This document shows positions 35,750 to 47,900 of a stretch of 64,000 nucleotides of DNA, in pieces (within the stretch, counting starts at the first letter, position 1; each line of letters opens with the position of its first letter). The stretch lies in contig OY727098.1 in NCBI GenBank assembly GCA_963402885.1, positions 13,316,717-13,380,716 on the forward strand, written 5' to 3'. The notes beneath the pieces were generated by a model, which did no database searches, was not told the origin of the DNA, and saw only the letters and a list, made by a program, of their open reading frames with translations. The stretch comes from Antedon bifida (taxonomy: Eukaryota > Echinodermata > Crinoidea > Comatulida > Antedonidae). Both the position numbers and the translations under genes were made by a program.

Positions 35750-36400
35750 AAAAAATGTAGAATCACTTGGATGACATAAGAGTTGCTATATTTTTGAGTT
35801 TATAAATATGTTTCCCAGTTACTTTTGTTCTTGTTTCAGTTGGTAAAAGATTCCATTCTTTTGTTGCTCTGTATTTGAAGGTTCTTTATACCTTGAGCAT
35901 TTTTCCAATTTGGTGTAATTAATGTTTTACAACTTTGGCAACGGGTGCATTTGGGGTGGAGGAAGTCATTAAACTTAAACATTGAGGATAAATATGATGG
36001 TGAATGGCCATTAATGCATTTGAAAGTTGTAAGTAGTAGACGTTCCCTCCATCTTTCATTTAGTGTAACCCAATTAAGTGTTATATATCATTTATCGGTG
36101 TATATATATATCTGCGGATAACAGAACTCTACCTAATCTATTGAATAATATTTGAAGTGTATTTAAAGTTTCTTTTGTACAATTAGTCCATACAGCACTA
36201 CAATAGTCAAACAATGGCATTACAAGAGAATTTGCCAGCATAATAGTTGTATGAAATGGCAAGTAGTATTTCACACGCCGTATTACCCCTATTCGTTTAG
36301 AAACTTTTGATAATACACTATTTATTTGATGCTTCCATGTCAATTTAGGATCAAATATAACACCTAAATACTTAAGACGATTTTACGTTTTATGTTTAGG
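35750..36400 (-). pseudogene. CR1/Jockey-like LINE, C-terminal remnant and 3' tail
   Basis: On the minus strand the translation from about 36395 runs RLKYLGVIFDPKLTWKHQIN, then VSKRIGVIRRVKYYLPFHTT, LFDYCSAVWTNC and, after frame breaks, FKCINGHSPSYLS and ATKEWNLLPTE, with a stop at about 35762. This is the usual region after the reverse transcriptase of CR1/Jockey-type LINEs, ending in an AT-rich repeated tail (35700-35755). It is 5'-truncated, as is common for LINE insertions. Confidence 0.8.
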
Positions 36401-36789
36401 CCTAGATTCATTCAACGTGCCTGTCGCGTTTCGAACAGCGTGCTTCGAAAAACGGTTATATTTTTATTTTATTTTCAAACTAACTTCAACAATTGTTTTT
36501 ATATATTTAGAAGCATTTTTTTTAAAAAAAAGTTGTGAGTATTTTGTATAATTTGTTGTCACGATTCATGCACAGCAAACTGCGCATGTAAATTCGATTT
36601 ACTTTTTTTTGTTGATAATTTGTTTACAATGACCTTGACTTTTAACCTCATGAGCGCTTTAAGCGCTTATCGTGGTGAATCGGTTAAAATGATCTTACAA
36701 AATATCACAATACACAGTACAATATAACAAGAGTCAAAGTTCAAGAATTTAAGAGTCGGATGGCCACTGGCAAAAACGAATTCCTTTTC
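36401..36789. other. Intron, non-coding
   Basis: No feature recognised apart from a small GAGCGCTTTAAGCGCTTATC palindromic patch near 36652. Confidence 0.4.
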
Positions 36790-36940
36790 CGGTCTCTACA
36801 GACATTTTAGTTTCATTATAATTCAATATTGAAAAATGGGGTCGAGGGTCAAATGCCATACTTGCAGACATTTGTTTGTAAAATGTTTCATTGGAGCTAA
36901 TAGAAATATGTACATTCTGAATATAGCTCTCTAGCTTTCG
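36790..36940 (-). repeat. Partial unit of the block A/B minisatellite
   Basis: About 150 bases matching one unit of blocks A and B in reversed orientation: TCTACAGACATTTTAGTTTC, GGGGTCGAGGGTCAAATG, TAAAATGTTTCATTGGAG and TATGTACATTCTGAATA. Confidence 0.8.
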
Positions 36941-37059
36941 ATGTTTGTTCATTATACAAATTTCTGTTTCTGCATGTAACCATACATATGGAGTATCAAA
37001 ATGATCGCAATTGTACCGGGAAGGTTTTAAATGTTTGTGATGTCATTTGAATATCAATT

Positions 37060-37760
37060 TTGCTTGGGCTCGGGGTTGTAGGCTATCGAATTGTAAAATT
37101 ATACTACAAAAGTTTTACAGTATTTGAATTATCCTCAGGGGAAATATAGATTTAGATATACATATCATTATTCCAATATGACACCTATTCATTTACACAT
37201 TTAACAAAGTACTTTACCCATATCCAGCTATGCATCGGTCTCTTGGATTGTCTCATTACAGACATCCATTCCTGTGTGAACAATACACTTTCTTTACTAA
37301 TGTGTTCAACTACATCACCATGCCTCCAAGGAAAAAACACCCATTGTGGGAGAGCGGGGTTGGGAGTTGGGGTTCAGGGGATAGTGGAGATAGGGTGTGG
37401 GAGTTGGGGTTCAGGAGATTTTGCTTAGGCTAGGAGTAGTAGGCTATCAAATTGACCTGAATTGTGAAAAGTATTTAATTATCCCTGGGAAGCAGCTGGG
37501 AGTTTGGGGTGGGGATGTAGGCCAATCATGATTGTACTACGAAAAGTTACTGGGCCTACATTTGAACTGTCCAGGGGAGGAGGTAAGATGTGTTGATTGT
37601 GGCTGCGATGGTGAGAGGAGAAAGAAGGCCGGGGACCGCAGTATCAAAATTATAATTTTAATTATCAGCCAATATGACACCTATTCATTTACACAGTTTA
37701 CAACGTACTTAGGCCTATCATAGCTATGTATGCCCTCTTAATTTGAAGCTAAAGTTTAAT
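37060..37760. repeat. Diverged tandem repeat, G-rich in part
   Basis: Two or three diverged units share GTAGGCTATC.AATTG, TACTACAAAAG / TACTACGAAAAG, GACACCTATTCATTTACACA and TAGCTATG. G-rich wording (GGGTTGGGAGTTGGGG) lies between. The overlapping frames here are shadows of the repeat. Confidence 0.55.
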
Positions 37761-37956
37761 TGAATCTGTCCTTCACTGGAAAGAGTGTGGGGTGTTATTA
37801 AGGGGTGCAGGTTGGTGAGTATAGGGAGATACTGGCGTTGGGTGTTATGTACTGAGAAGGCTTTAAACTCATTTTGAAATCCGCCCTGGGGCGGGTATAA
37901 TTGCTAGTATATTATATATAGTGAGGTAATTGTGTTTAATATGATTTTTCTATTAG

Positions 37957-38240
37957 CAATGGTGTTCAGCAGGGAGGGGATCTTTCACCTTTACTGTACA
38001 ATGTTTATGTTGATGACTTGACTGCAAATCTTTCTAATTCTAGATATGGATGTGAAATAAATAATGTGAAATTTAATAATTTATGCTATGCAGATGATAT
38101 GGTCCTTCTAGTTCCCTCTATTACTGCACTACAGGCATTTATTGATTAGTGCGAATACTTTGCTAATTCTGGCAATGAAATAGCAACTTTGATTGTAGAT
38201 GAAGATGCTTTTGTTATACCAAAAACTGCAATATGATAAT
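37957..38240 (+). pseudogene. LINE reverse-transcriptase fragment with YADD
   Basis: The + strand translation gives NGVQQGGDLSPLLYNVYVDD, then SRYGCEINNV, CYADDMVLLVPS (YADD at 38087-38098), a stop in FID-stop-CEYFANSG, and decay after 38200. It holds reverse transcriptase palm motifs of a CR1/Jockey-like LINE; the upstream fingers region is missing. Confidence 0.8.
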
Positions 38241-38321
38241 AAATATTATTTATTTCATGTGTCATTTCAATTTTGAATGTTTCCATACGCGTTTGATCCA
38301 AAAAAATGACTAGGGTAATAG

Positions 38322-38378
38322 TGTTCAGAGCTTAGAGGTTTCACAACATTAGGCGCTATATAAATCCACGATATTATT
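38322..38378 (+). repeat. LINE/SINE 3' tail copy
   Basis: Short copy of the tail seen at 22254-22412: AGGTTTCACAACATTAGGCG followed by CTATATAAATCCACGATATT. Confidence 0.65.
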
Positions 38379-38400
38379 GTATGAAAACTATTAATTTGAT

Positions 38401-38602
38401 AAAATATAATAGTTAATGATATCTCAACCATAATAGTAATAGTAAATAACGATTATTTTATTTACCTGACGTTTCGCCAACTATCAGTTGACTACACTTT
38501 GAGAAAGCCAACTAATAGTTGGCGAAACGTCAGGTAAATAAAATAATCGTTATTTACTATTACTATTACGGTTGAGATATAATTAACTATTATATTTTAT
38601 TT
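38401..38602. repeat. Large palindrome with GAAACGTC, Penelope/hammerhead-like
   Basis: Left arm 38401-38490 and right arm 38509-38602 are near-perfect reverse complements with an 18-base loop. The right arm contains the stem CCAAC-TAATA-GTTGG directly followed by CGAAACGTC, preceded by TTGAGAA. This resembles the CUGANGA-stem II-CGAAA-stem core of hammerhead ribozymes found in Penelope-like and related retroelement ends, with at least two core positions changed. The palindrome is certain; the family assignment is tentative. Confidence 0.6.
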
Positions 38603-39016
38603 GGAATACCAACCGAATGAATCTTTTTAATGAGTATTAATTTGATATCTAATTATTATACTATAAATTATATATACAGTATGTGTGTAGGCCTATATAT
38701 TACCACTAATTGCAAAGCATATAGCTTAATGTTTATTGCGTAATAATTGTTTGATGGGCTAGGCCGGCTATGTGCATGCTAATAACTAAGGGCGTGGTCC
38801 AGGTGTTCACAGGTCCCCAGGGCTCAGAGAACTACATGCACAGCAGGCCTAGGATATGCCCAAAATTCATTTTACTCACTGAGCTCGCCATGATTTATGC
38901 AATTAATTCTGTTTAAAGGATAGTGTAATTAATTAAAACTTCAACAACGCAACCAGTTGATACGGTTGACCGGCTTCCGAGACTAAACACTGTTCTAGCG
39001 GCCTGGCATGGTATTA
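38603..39016. other. Intron, non-coding
   Basis: No feature recognised. Confidence 0.4.
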
Positions 39017-39420
39017 GATGAGTGGAAATAGATGAAAAATAGGCGTTGAGTCAAACAAATTGCAACAGTTTGTTTTAATGTTGAAATATGTTCAAAATAT
39101 ATAAGAGAATGCTATTCCAAAATCTACCCTGATCTACTGATCCAATATAAGTGGCCTAATTTGCATAAAATGAAAATGGCTTCCATTTGACAGCTTTCAT
39201 CCCAATTATCTCTTAAACCATAAAGAAACTGGTATAAGAATGTATTAAACACGAATATAAACATGACCCCAAAGATTCAGAATAATGTATTTGATTTTTC
39301 TTTCCGGTCAAGGTCAAAGGTCATTCCAGTACGCCATCTAAAATATGCTAATATCTCTTAATCCAATAGTATTTGAATAAGAATGTACAAGTACAAATAT
39401 AAACATGACCCTTAAAGCCC
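39017..39420. repeat. Foldback-related repeat C
   Basis: It begins ATGAGTGGAAATAGATG, TGAGTCAAACAAATTGCAAC and continues with tandem wording such as ATTATCTCTTAAACCATA, ATAAACATGACCCCAAAGAT and AAGGTCAAAGGTCATTCCAG. It is inverted relative to 56030-56771. The AAACAAATTGCAA terminus is shared with blocks A and B, so these may be related families. Confidence 0.7.
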
Positions 39421-39465
39421 CCTTCCCTACGTTTTTTAGATCTAATTTAAGATCACAAACTATAT

Positions 39466-41097
39466 TTAAAGGGGGGTTCCAGGTTTAAAATGAATAGTAA
39501 AACATGTAAAATATATTTGTTTGTCTCTTGAACGGTAAAAGTTTCAATTTATATAAACGCCCAGTGAAGCAGAACGAAGGCTGTGAAATGAGGCCAGATT
39601 ACAAGTGCAGCTACGGCGATATGACACTGTGTTACAGAATAGGAAATTCGTGAAATGGTCAATCTTCCGACGACTCGTTATCATTAACCATATCAATTAC
39701 TTTTGTAAAATTATACTTATCTGATGTAATTTTAGTCGGTCTTCCCATTTATGAAGTCAATTTTCTATGAAAATTTATCAAAACAGTGAAAACTTAGATA
39801 TGTTTGCACTTTACGTTTGCCGATTTTCGCACTGACTTAGGGAAAGCCTTCAAAATCAATGAAGCGTAACGTATACATTCCTGCTGAGCGAGGAGAGCGA
39901 GACGACGATACACACGTGCTCTCTCCCCTCATGCTTGGCATCGTCACGTGATAAGCAGATAGTAGATACAGTATACAATACCAAACTGGTCGGGTCGAGT
40001 ATACCCCGTCTATAATCACAACATGAACGATGTACAGTATTTGATTGAAGGTCGACTCGACCTACCGGAATGGTATAGATAACATAGCTCGAATGAGAGA
40101 GTTGGAATATTTGTAAACAAAAGTATTGCTAATTTTAACAAGTGTAGCCTATAGTAAAAGGCCTGGTAGTATCAATTCGCATAGGGTCTACTACACTAGC
40201 TAGCTCAATTTTTAACTAGGCCGGATCGGCCAGGTCTCCTTCCTTCTACCTGGTCTACTTGCTTGATGCAGTATCCGCTTTTTTGGAGAGTAAACTAGGC
40301 CTATTTTAGGCCTACTTAGACGATCGGGACACCATACGTGCGGACGGCGATCGGACCTTGTTTTGCCTCAATATTTACAGCCGATTTTGTATAACGTTTT
40401 AGGTTTAGATTGTTTAGGAGTTTGGTTGATAGGATGGGTTTGGATCCACTGAGTTTTGTTATTTATGGGCCAATCGTTTAGTAGTAGGCTAGCTAGGCCC
40501 ATGATGGGCCCCAATGTTTTAAAACGTAGGGTAGCCATCGTGGCATGGAATCCCTAGTCAGAATGGCTCTCACCCATGAGAAAAAATGATTTAGGCTAGG
40601 CCTAGCCTAGTACTTGAAGCCGATAATACGATCTGAACTATTCGAGGTATAAAAATAGTATAACTGTATACAATCTATCTGTACTAAATTTTGTATTTCA
40701 TTAAATGTCAAATAAATATATGCTACTACTGTTATTATTACACTTTAGGCCTAGCTTAGAAAATCTACAAAAAATGTATTTCACAATGATCGGGTGGTCG
40801 TCGTTTGACAGGGGAGAGAGATGTAAATTAGTTGACAAACACAACGTACATGACGTCGCGAGTTTGGAATCCACTGATGACGTGATTTTGTGAATATCTC
40901 ATGAATATTAATGAGCTTCCCTAAGCTGCTGAAAAACAGACTTTCCATGAATTTACCCTAAAATGTATATGAAATTTAATTTTTTAAATTTCTCGTTATT
41001 ACTTCTTCATTCTGACATGTCTATATTGTTATAATATTTTTTATTTAATAAATAAACGATATTTAAAAGCAATTTTAAACCCAGAATCCCCCTTTAA
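39466..41097. mobile_element. 1.6-kb TIR element flanked by TTAA
   Basis: The left end TTAAAGGGGGGTTCCAGG (then TTTAAAAT) and right end ATTTTAAACCCAGAATCC (then CCCTTTAA) are inverted repeats including TTAA on both sides. There is no frame above 62 codons inside, so it is non-autonomous. The ends differ from the 354-bp TTAA MITE at 25732, so it is a separate family with the same target preference. Confidence 0.75.
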
Positions 41098-41706
41098 TGT
41101 AAAAATAATACTATATGGTCCTATTGCAATAACTTTTTTCGTCTTTAAACGGTTAAAAATGTGAAAAATAAGTCGATTCTAATAATATGTTGTACCTTTG
41201 TTGAAAGCTAGGCCTAGCTCTTTCTTTTTTCGTGATCCACAGCCGTCGGGAGCCATCGATACACATCGTCGACTGCGATAAATTTGAGGTCATACAGTAT
41301 ATATTCTTTGATTATAGGTCAGCGCTGATAGAGGTATCACTGCCGTTGAATGTATGAATATTTTGAATTACACTCATCATGGGTATAATATTTTACATAA
41401 ACGTCTGGATCTAATTAGAATTTTCAAAGCCGCTATATGCTCGCTACTCCTTAAAAATGTTGCCGTGAAGCAAAAAACGACTGAATTTAGAGAACGTTTA
41501 TGATTGCTCCATCGATGCACCACATGTTTTAGGTTCTTGTTTCTATCGCTATATTCTATACATTTGAGTTACAGTATACACTATTAATATTTATAATTAT
41601 TGGTTCCTTGGTAGGCCTACTTTTTAGTCCTTTTATCAATTGTTACATAATAATTTGATCTAGGATACTAGTAGGATACTGCTAGCCTAGATAGTAGAAC
41701 AACAAC
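41098..41706. other. Intron of MAN2B1, upstream of nested gene
   Basis: No coding feature. It would contain the promoter of the nested DDE-like gene if that gene has its own. I see no convincing TATA box or other element. Confidence 0.35.
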
Positions 41707-41874
41707 ATGGTTTTTATTTGTGTTTCAATTCGGACTGCAACAAAAATCGTGAAGCCTTGGTATGCGAGAACGGTAGTGGACGGCCGATGTACTCTCGCCG
41801 ACATTTTCTCGGATTTTGCCGGCGGCGAATTCGATCAAGGAGGACCGATAGGAGACCAATACCAAACTACGGAG
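41707..41874 (+). pseudogene. DDE-like gene, exon 1
   Basis: Starts at an ATG and reads MVFICVSIRTATKIVKPWYA, then DIFSDFAGGEFDQGGPIGDQ, ending TTE before donor GTGAGT. Intact. The acidic, glycine-rich end leads in phase into VKVNIGERKD of exon 2. Confidence 0.65.
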
Positions 41875-42111
41875 GTGAGTAATTGTTCGGTAAAAATGTT
41901 TATATAGAAGTAACAAAACTGTAGGCTAGCATATTGTCGCGAGAGAGTGTAGAGTTTGCCTATCCATAGAGGGGCGAATCGACCCGGCCGGGTTGAAACT
42001 CCCAACCGACCACCATATATAGGCTAGATGTTTACGAACGTGTTCGGGTACATGACCCACGTCCTGTTTTAAAATATGTGTGTATGCATTGATATTGCCT
42101 CCCTCCGTGTG

Positions 42112-42141
42112 AGGGGTGGGGGAGTAGGGGGTGGGGGTGTG
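42112..42141 (+). other. G-quadruplex-capable G-run cluster
   Basis: Four or more runs of four to five G separated by one to three bases lie in the first intron of the nested gene. On the sense strand they could form an RNA or DNA quadruplex. Confidence 0.55.
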
Positions 42142-42311
42142 GTGTGATAAAAATAAATTAAAAAAACGTTCCATCCACAATACTACTTCTGTAATTAATA
42201 TTCTTACTCTGTCCGATTAATAAGTCTGCATCAGAATTGGGGGTGGGGGGGAACAATTCATATCTTTATTTCAATAAAACAATTAAACATTTATTACTCC
42301 ACTATTTTCAG

Positions 42312-44870
42312 GTGAAAGTCAACATTGGAGAACGCAAGGACAAGCTTGATGTGACAGCAAATCCTGAAGAAAGTATAGTTGATGTTGCATCCTGTCTGGG
42401 CCACTACATTGAGTTTGTTATCTCGGAAGTGAATAACGTGCCCGAAGATGCTGTGCCACCTGGAAGTGTTAATCCTTTCACACTCATGATGAATGTGCAG
42501 CGCAATCATCGAAGTCTTCCACCCCCTTATCCAGAACAAAAGTCCAACAGGAAAATCAAGTTAAGAAATTGCAGTGGTTAGAGCGTAATGAGTTAGGGTG
42601 GACACCTGATGCTTGTGAACAGATGGGGAACAACTTTGTACGCAAGTTGTCAGATGTTCTATGGATAGTTGATGGTCACCATGGGACTCTAAAGGATCGT
42701 GGATGTGCAGTTCCTGCAATGTTCAGTGGGTTTACAAACTACAATCAGCCAGAGAAGTCAAAGCACAGAAAACGCTCTCACCGCAATTTGGAACATCAAC
42801 AAGTTGAAATGTGTTCCCAGATGCTTTTCCAGCTATGTGGCAGTCCCTACATGAAGAGAGAAGCCTGGAAAGCAGTTCGGGAAAGTTTGTTGCGGTTTGG
42901 TGACAACTTGCAGAAATATGCATCGTATATGACTAGACACGCACACGCCAGCACCAGCGTCCATAACAGGAAAACAGCACGTACTGATGTTGATGAATGG
43001 GAAATCTACCCAGTTAACATCGTACTACCTTCAAAGACAGCTTGCTACTACAATCTCCACAATGCTCTTCTTCACTCTCAGAATTATGAACCAATCTTTG
43101 TAAACGAGTATGCACCGGTAGACAGAAGGCGGAGAATTGAGTATATAAGTCAGTTAATCTTTCCTTGCAAAACAATACGGTATTCTTATACTGGACAGCA
43201 GACACATCTTCACTTTATCTGGAAGATCAACTTGTCTGATACAGAGACGCAACAACAACAACGGAATGACAACAACAAGGAAGAATTAAAGAGACAGTTC
43301 CCAGTATTTCATAGTCGGTGTATGAGAAGGGAATTTATTGGACACTTTGGCCGAGCTACTGGTGTGAAGTCTGGTGTTCTCTGTGAAGCCTACAAGCGTC
43401 TGACTGGAGATGCATCACAATCAGATTCTTTATCTGAGAAAGAAGTTGACGACAGAATACGGCAAATCTTGGATGATGAAGATCCAATTCTGGGATATGA
43501 GACTGACACAAAGTGGACGTACCGAAGAGTACAGTGACTTTTTGAAAAAATGTCAAGATTTTGTCCAGTCAAAAGTTGAAACTGCGGTTGATGACAGACG
43601 ACACGATGCAATTGATGAAGATGGTCAATCGGTTACTCATCTTGCAGTTGCTATAAGTGCCCGCGACTTGCATGAACAAGTGAAAAAAGAATGTCCAGAA
43701 GAGATGGCTATACCGTCAGTGCAGTGGCTAAGGCTGCAGTTTTGGCCTAGAAGAGCGTCTGCAGCAGCACATTGAGGCACAGGACGCATAAAAATTAAAA
43801 TGATGGTATCTGCTAGACAATTCCGCAAAGATCACATCGATGCGTATTATGCCTCTGCCATATTTAAATACAAGAAAGAATTTGCTGTAAAGTTTAGAGA
43901 TGTATGTACATTCGTTTGTCAGGATGACAAGCACACAGTTAAGATAGGGGAGCCTGGCTTTCCTGTTGCCGCTGTTGAAAGAGGGAGAAAAGTGCTAGTT
44001 GGTCTGAACCAGAGCATGCAGGTCGGTGATCATGACTTTACAAAGTTTTCGTTATCGCTGTCTGTCAGTTTTGTTGTGGACATTCCCCAGGATATGGAGG
44101 GATCTTTTTATGATGGTCAGGTCTATGTTGGACTAAAAGAGAACGTCTTTGAGCCATCGTCTGCAATGCGACATGCATGTGAACTTAATGAAGTGTTGAG
44201 TGCAGAGCCCGACAACAAGCCGGTAGAGTGTCACTATCATGATGGTGGACCCGACCACAACATTCGTTACCCAAGAACTCAGATTGTTCAACTAGCGTAT
44301 TTTTTACACCGAGACTTGGATCAGCTAATTCTCGTCCAGACACCGCCACACCATAGCTGGAAGAACCCAGCAGAGAGGGTTATGTCGAACCTGAACTTGG
44401 GTTTACAGGGAGTACAGTAGGTGTAATGCGCAGAAATACTGCAACTCTGGAACAGACATTGAAAAAAGCCAACAACCTTAAGGCCATCAAAGAGTTGGGA
44501 AAATCACACCCAACACTGGAAGCGGAGCTGAAAGATTGTATTGAACCTGTGAAGATACTCTTAGGTGACTGCTTCTCTCGTCTGCAACTGAAACAAAAGA
44601 AATTCAAAGTATTCAGTGCCGCTTCAAAACAAGACATGATGACTGTAGCAGCAGTGTTGAAAGTTGATGATGATTTTGACCCTACTATTCTGTTGGATTC
44701 TTCCCAGCCCTGCAAGCTAACCAGAAAATTTAAGCAGTTTTTCGATAAGCACTGTGTTAATGGCCACTATCAGTTTTCAATCAAGAAGTGTGGTGATGCT
44801 GACTGCGTGTGTGGCACTGCACCATCTTCCGTTTCCCGTTCCCCAACAAGAGAAATACCAGCATTTTGAG
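42312..44870 (+). pseudogene. DDE-like gene, exon 2 with catalytic core and lesions
   Basis: The acceptor is ACTATTTTCAG and the donor GAG/GTGAGA. The frame changes near 42570, 43500-43525, 44405-44425 and 44815-44830, alternating between the same two phases, and a TGA stands at 43773-43775 just before GTGRIKIKMMVSARQFRK. Recognisable parts in order are NELGWTPDACEQ, LPSKTACYYNLHNALLHS, WLRLQFWPR, CQDDKHTVKIGEPG (first D at about 43923), FEPSSAMRHACEL, HDGGPDHN (second D at 44241), HHSWKNPAERVMS (E at 44373) and LPFPVPQQEKYQHFE at the donor. The lesions could be real decay or assembly indels. Confidence 0.7.
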
Positions 44871-44909
44871 GTGAGAAATTCACATACCGTATTTACCTTT
44901 AAAAGGCCA

Positions 44910-47900
44910 GGCTAGTCAATCTAGCATTTTGAGTGAAACAAATTGCAAACAGAGATTTTTTTTTTTTAAATGGTTACATATGATAAGGTGATTATTTTTT
45001 GAGCATCACACCTCTGACACTCATCTCGAAGGTATGCAAATTAGCTTAAATATGCAAATTAGGGTGAAATTACAGGGTTACCATATCTTAAAAACTACTA
45101 ATCGTAGAGAGTTCATTTTTGCACAGTCTGGTTCAGAATATATATATTTATATTTTCTCTAATGAGACATTTTACATAAAAATGTCCGGAAGTACCAAAT
45201 TTTGACCCTTGACCCCATTTCTCAATATTTACATAAATATGTGATTAAAATGTCTGTAGAGACTTTATTTTGGACTCAATGACTTGGATATTGTTTTTCA
45301 ATACCCTCCATAGAACTGTATTATAATTCCCAAAATCACAACTTCGTCACACACCTCGAAAGTATGCAAATTAGTAGTACAAGTAATATTAAATATGCAA
45401 ATTAGGGAGTGAAATTACAGCGTTGCCATATCTCGAAAACCGCTAATGCTAGAGTGTTGATTTTTTCACTAAAATATTTAAAATGTATATATTTATATTT
45501 GCTGTAATGAGACATTTTACAAAAAAATGCCCGGAAGTATGACATTTGACCCTCGACCCCATTTCTCAATATTGCATATAGTAATAAAAACTAAAATGTC
45601 TGTAGAGACTTTGTTTTGCCCTCAAATGACTCGGATACAGGTTTCTAATAGCCAACATAGGAATGTTTAGTAAATCTCAAAATCACACCTGTATCACTCA
45701 CCTTCAAAGTATGCAAATTATTAGTACAAGTTACATGAAATATGCAAATTAGGGGGTGAAATTACAGGTTCCTATATGTATCGAAAACCGCTAAGGTAGA
45801 GAGTTGATTTTTTCAAAAACTTGTTCAGAATGTACATATTTATATTTGCTCTAAGGAAACATTTTACAAAAAAATGACCGGAAATACAACAATTGACCCT
45901 TGACCCTATTTATCAATGTTTGCATACATAATGCGACTAAAATGTCTGTAGATAATTTTTTTGGACTCAAATGACTCGGATACAGTTTTCCTATCGTCAG
46001 CATAGGACCTCTTTGTAATTCCCAAAATCACATCTTTGTCACACACCTTGAAAGTATGCAAATTATTAGTGCAAGTTACATGAAATATGCAAATTAGGGG
46101 TGAAATTACAGTCTTCCCATATCTCGAAAACCGTTAATGCTAGAGAGTTGATTTGAATTCAGAGTTGATTCAGAATGTACATGCATTTATATTCGCTGTA
46201 ATAATGAAACATTTTACACAAAAATTGTCTTGATTGAATTATGACATTTGACCCTCGACCCTATTTCTCAATATTTTCATATAATTCAACTAAAATATCT
46301 GTACAGACTGTTTTGGCCTCAAATGACTCAGATACAGGTTTTCTATAGCCAGCATAGAACTGTTAGTAATTATCAAAATCACACCTTTGTTACTTCCCTA
46401 GAAAATATGCAAATTAGTAGTACAAGAGGTGAAAGTTGCCATATCTCTATCGGTCATTAGCGTTTTTCGAGATACATAAGGCTGTAATTTGCATATTTCA
46501 TATAACTTGTACTAATAATTTGCATACTTTCGAGTTGCTTGACTTTTGGAATTACTAAACGATCCTATACTGGCTATATAAAACCTGTATCCAAGTCATT
46601 TGAGGCCAAAACAAAGTCTGTACATACATTTTAGTTGCATTATATGCAAATATTGAGAAATAGGTTCGAGGGTCAAATGTCATACTTTCGATAATTTTTT
46701 TTTTTGATAATGACCCAGATACAGGTTTTCTATAGCCAGCATAGAACTGTTTAGTAATTCTCAAAATCACACCTCTGTTACTTCGCTTGAAAGTATGCAA
46801 ATCAGTAGTACAAGAAAGTTGCCATATCTCTCTCTCTCTTGGTCATTAGCGTTTTCGAGATACATAAGGCAATTCACTGTAATTTGCATATAGCTTGTAC
46901 TACTAATTTGCATACTTTCGAGGTGCTTGACTTATACTGGCTATATAAAACCTGTATCCGAGTCATTTGAGGCCAAAACAAAGTCTGTACATACATTTTA
47001 GTTGCATTATATGCAAATATTGAGAAATAATAATAATAATATCCTGGATTTATATAGCACCTAATGTTGTGAAACCTCCAAGTGCTGTACATAAACTAAT
47101 ACGAAAAAAGGGAATCCCAACCATGCCAAAACGAAGGCGTGATTTTGGGAATTACAAAGCGGTCCTATGCTGACTATAGGAAACATGCATCCAAGTTATT
47201 TGAGTCCAAAACAAAGTCTCTACAGACATTTTAGTCGCATTATGTATGCAAACATTGATAAATGGGGTCGAGGGTTAATTGTTGTATTTCCGGTCATTTT
47301 TTCGTGAAATGTTTCATTAGAGTAAATATAAATATGTACATTCTGAACAAGTTATTCAAAAAATCAACTCTCTAGCCTTAGTGGTTTTCGATATATAGGA
47401 ACCTGTAATTTCACCCTCTAATTTGCATATTTCATGTAACTTGTACTAATAATTTGCATACTTTGGAGGTGAGTGATACAGGTGTGATTTTGAGATCTAC
47501 TAAACAGTCCTATGTTGGCTATTAGAAACCTGTATCGGAGTCATTTGAGGGCAAAACAAAGTCTCTACAGACATTTTAGTTTCATTATATATATGCAATA
47601 TTGAGAAATGGGGTCGAGGGTCAAATGTCATACTTCCGGTCAATTTTTTGTAAAATGTTTCATTGGAGCAAATAGAAATATGTACATTCTGAATACGGCT
47701 GTGAAAAAATCAGCTCTCTAGCATTAGTGGTTTTCGAGATATAGGACAACTGTAATTTTTTTCCCTTATTTGCATATTTTATTTAAATTGTACTACTAAT
47801 TTGCATACTTTCGAGGTGTATGACAAAGGTGTGATTTTGGGAATTACAAAGTGATCCTATGCTGGCTATTAGGAACCTATGTCTGGGTCATTTGAGGGCA

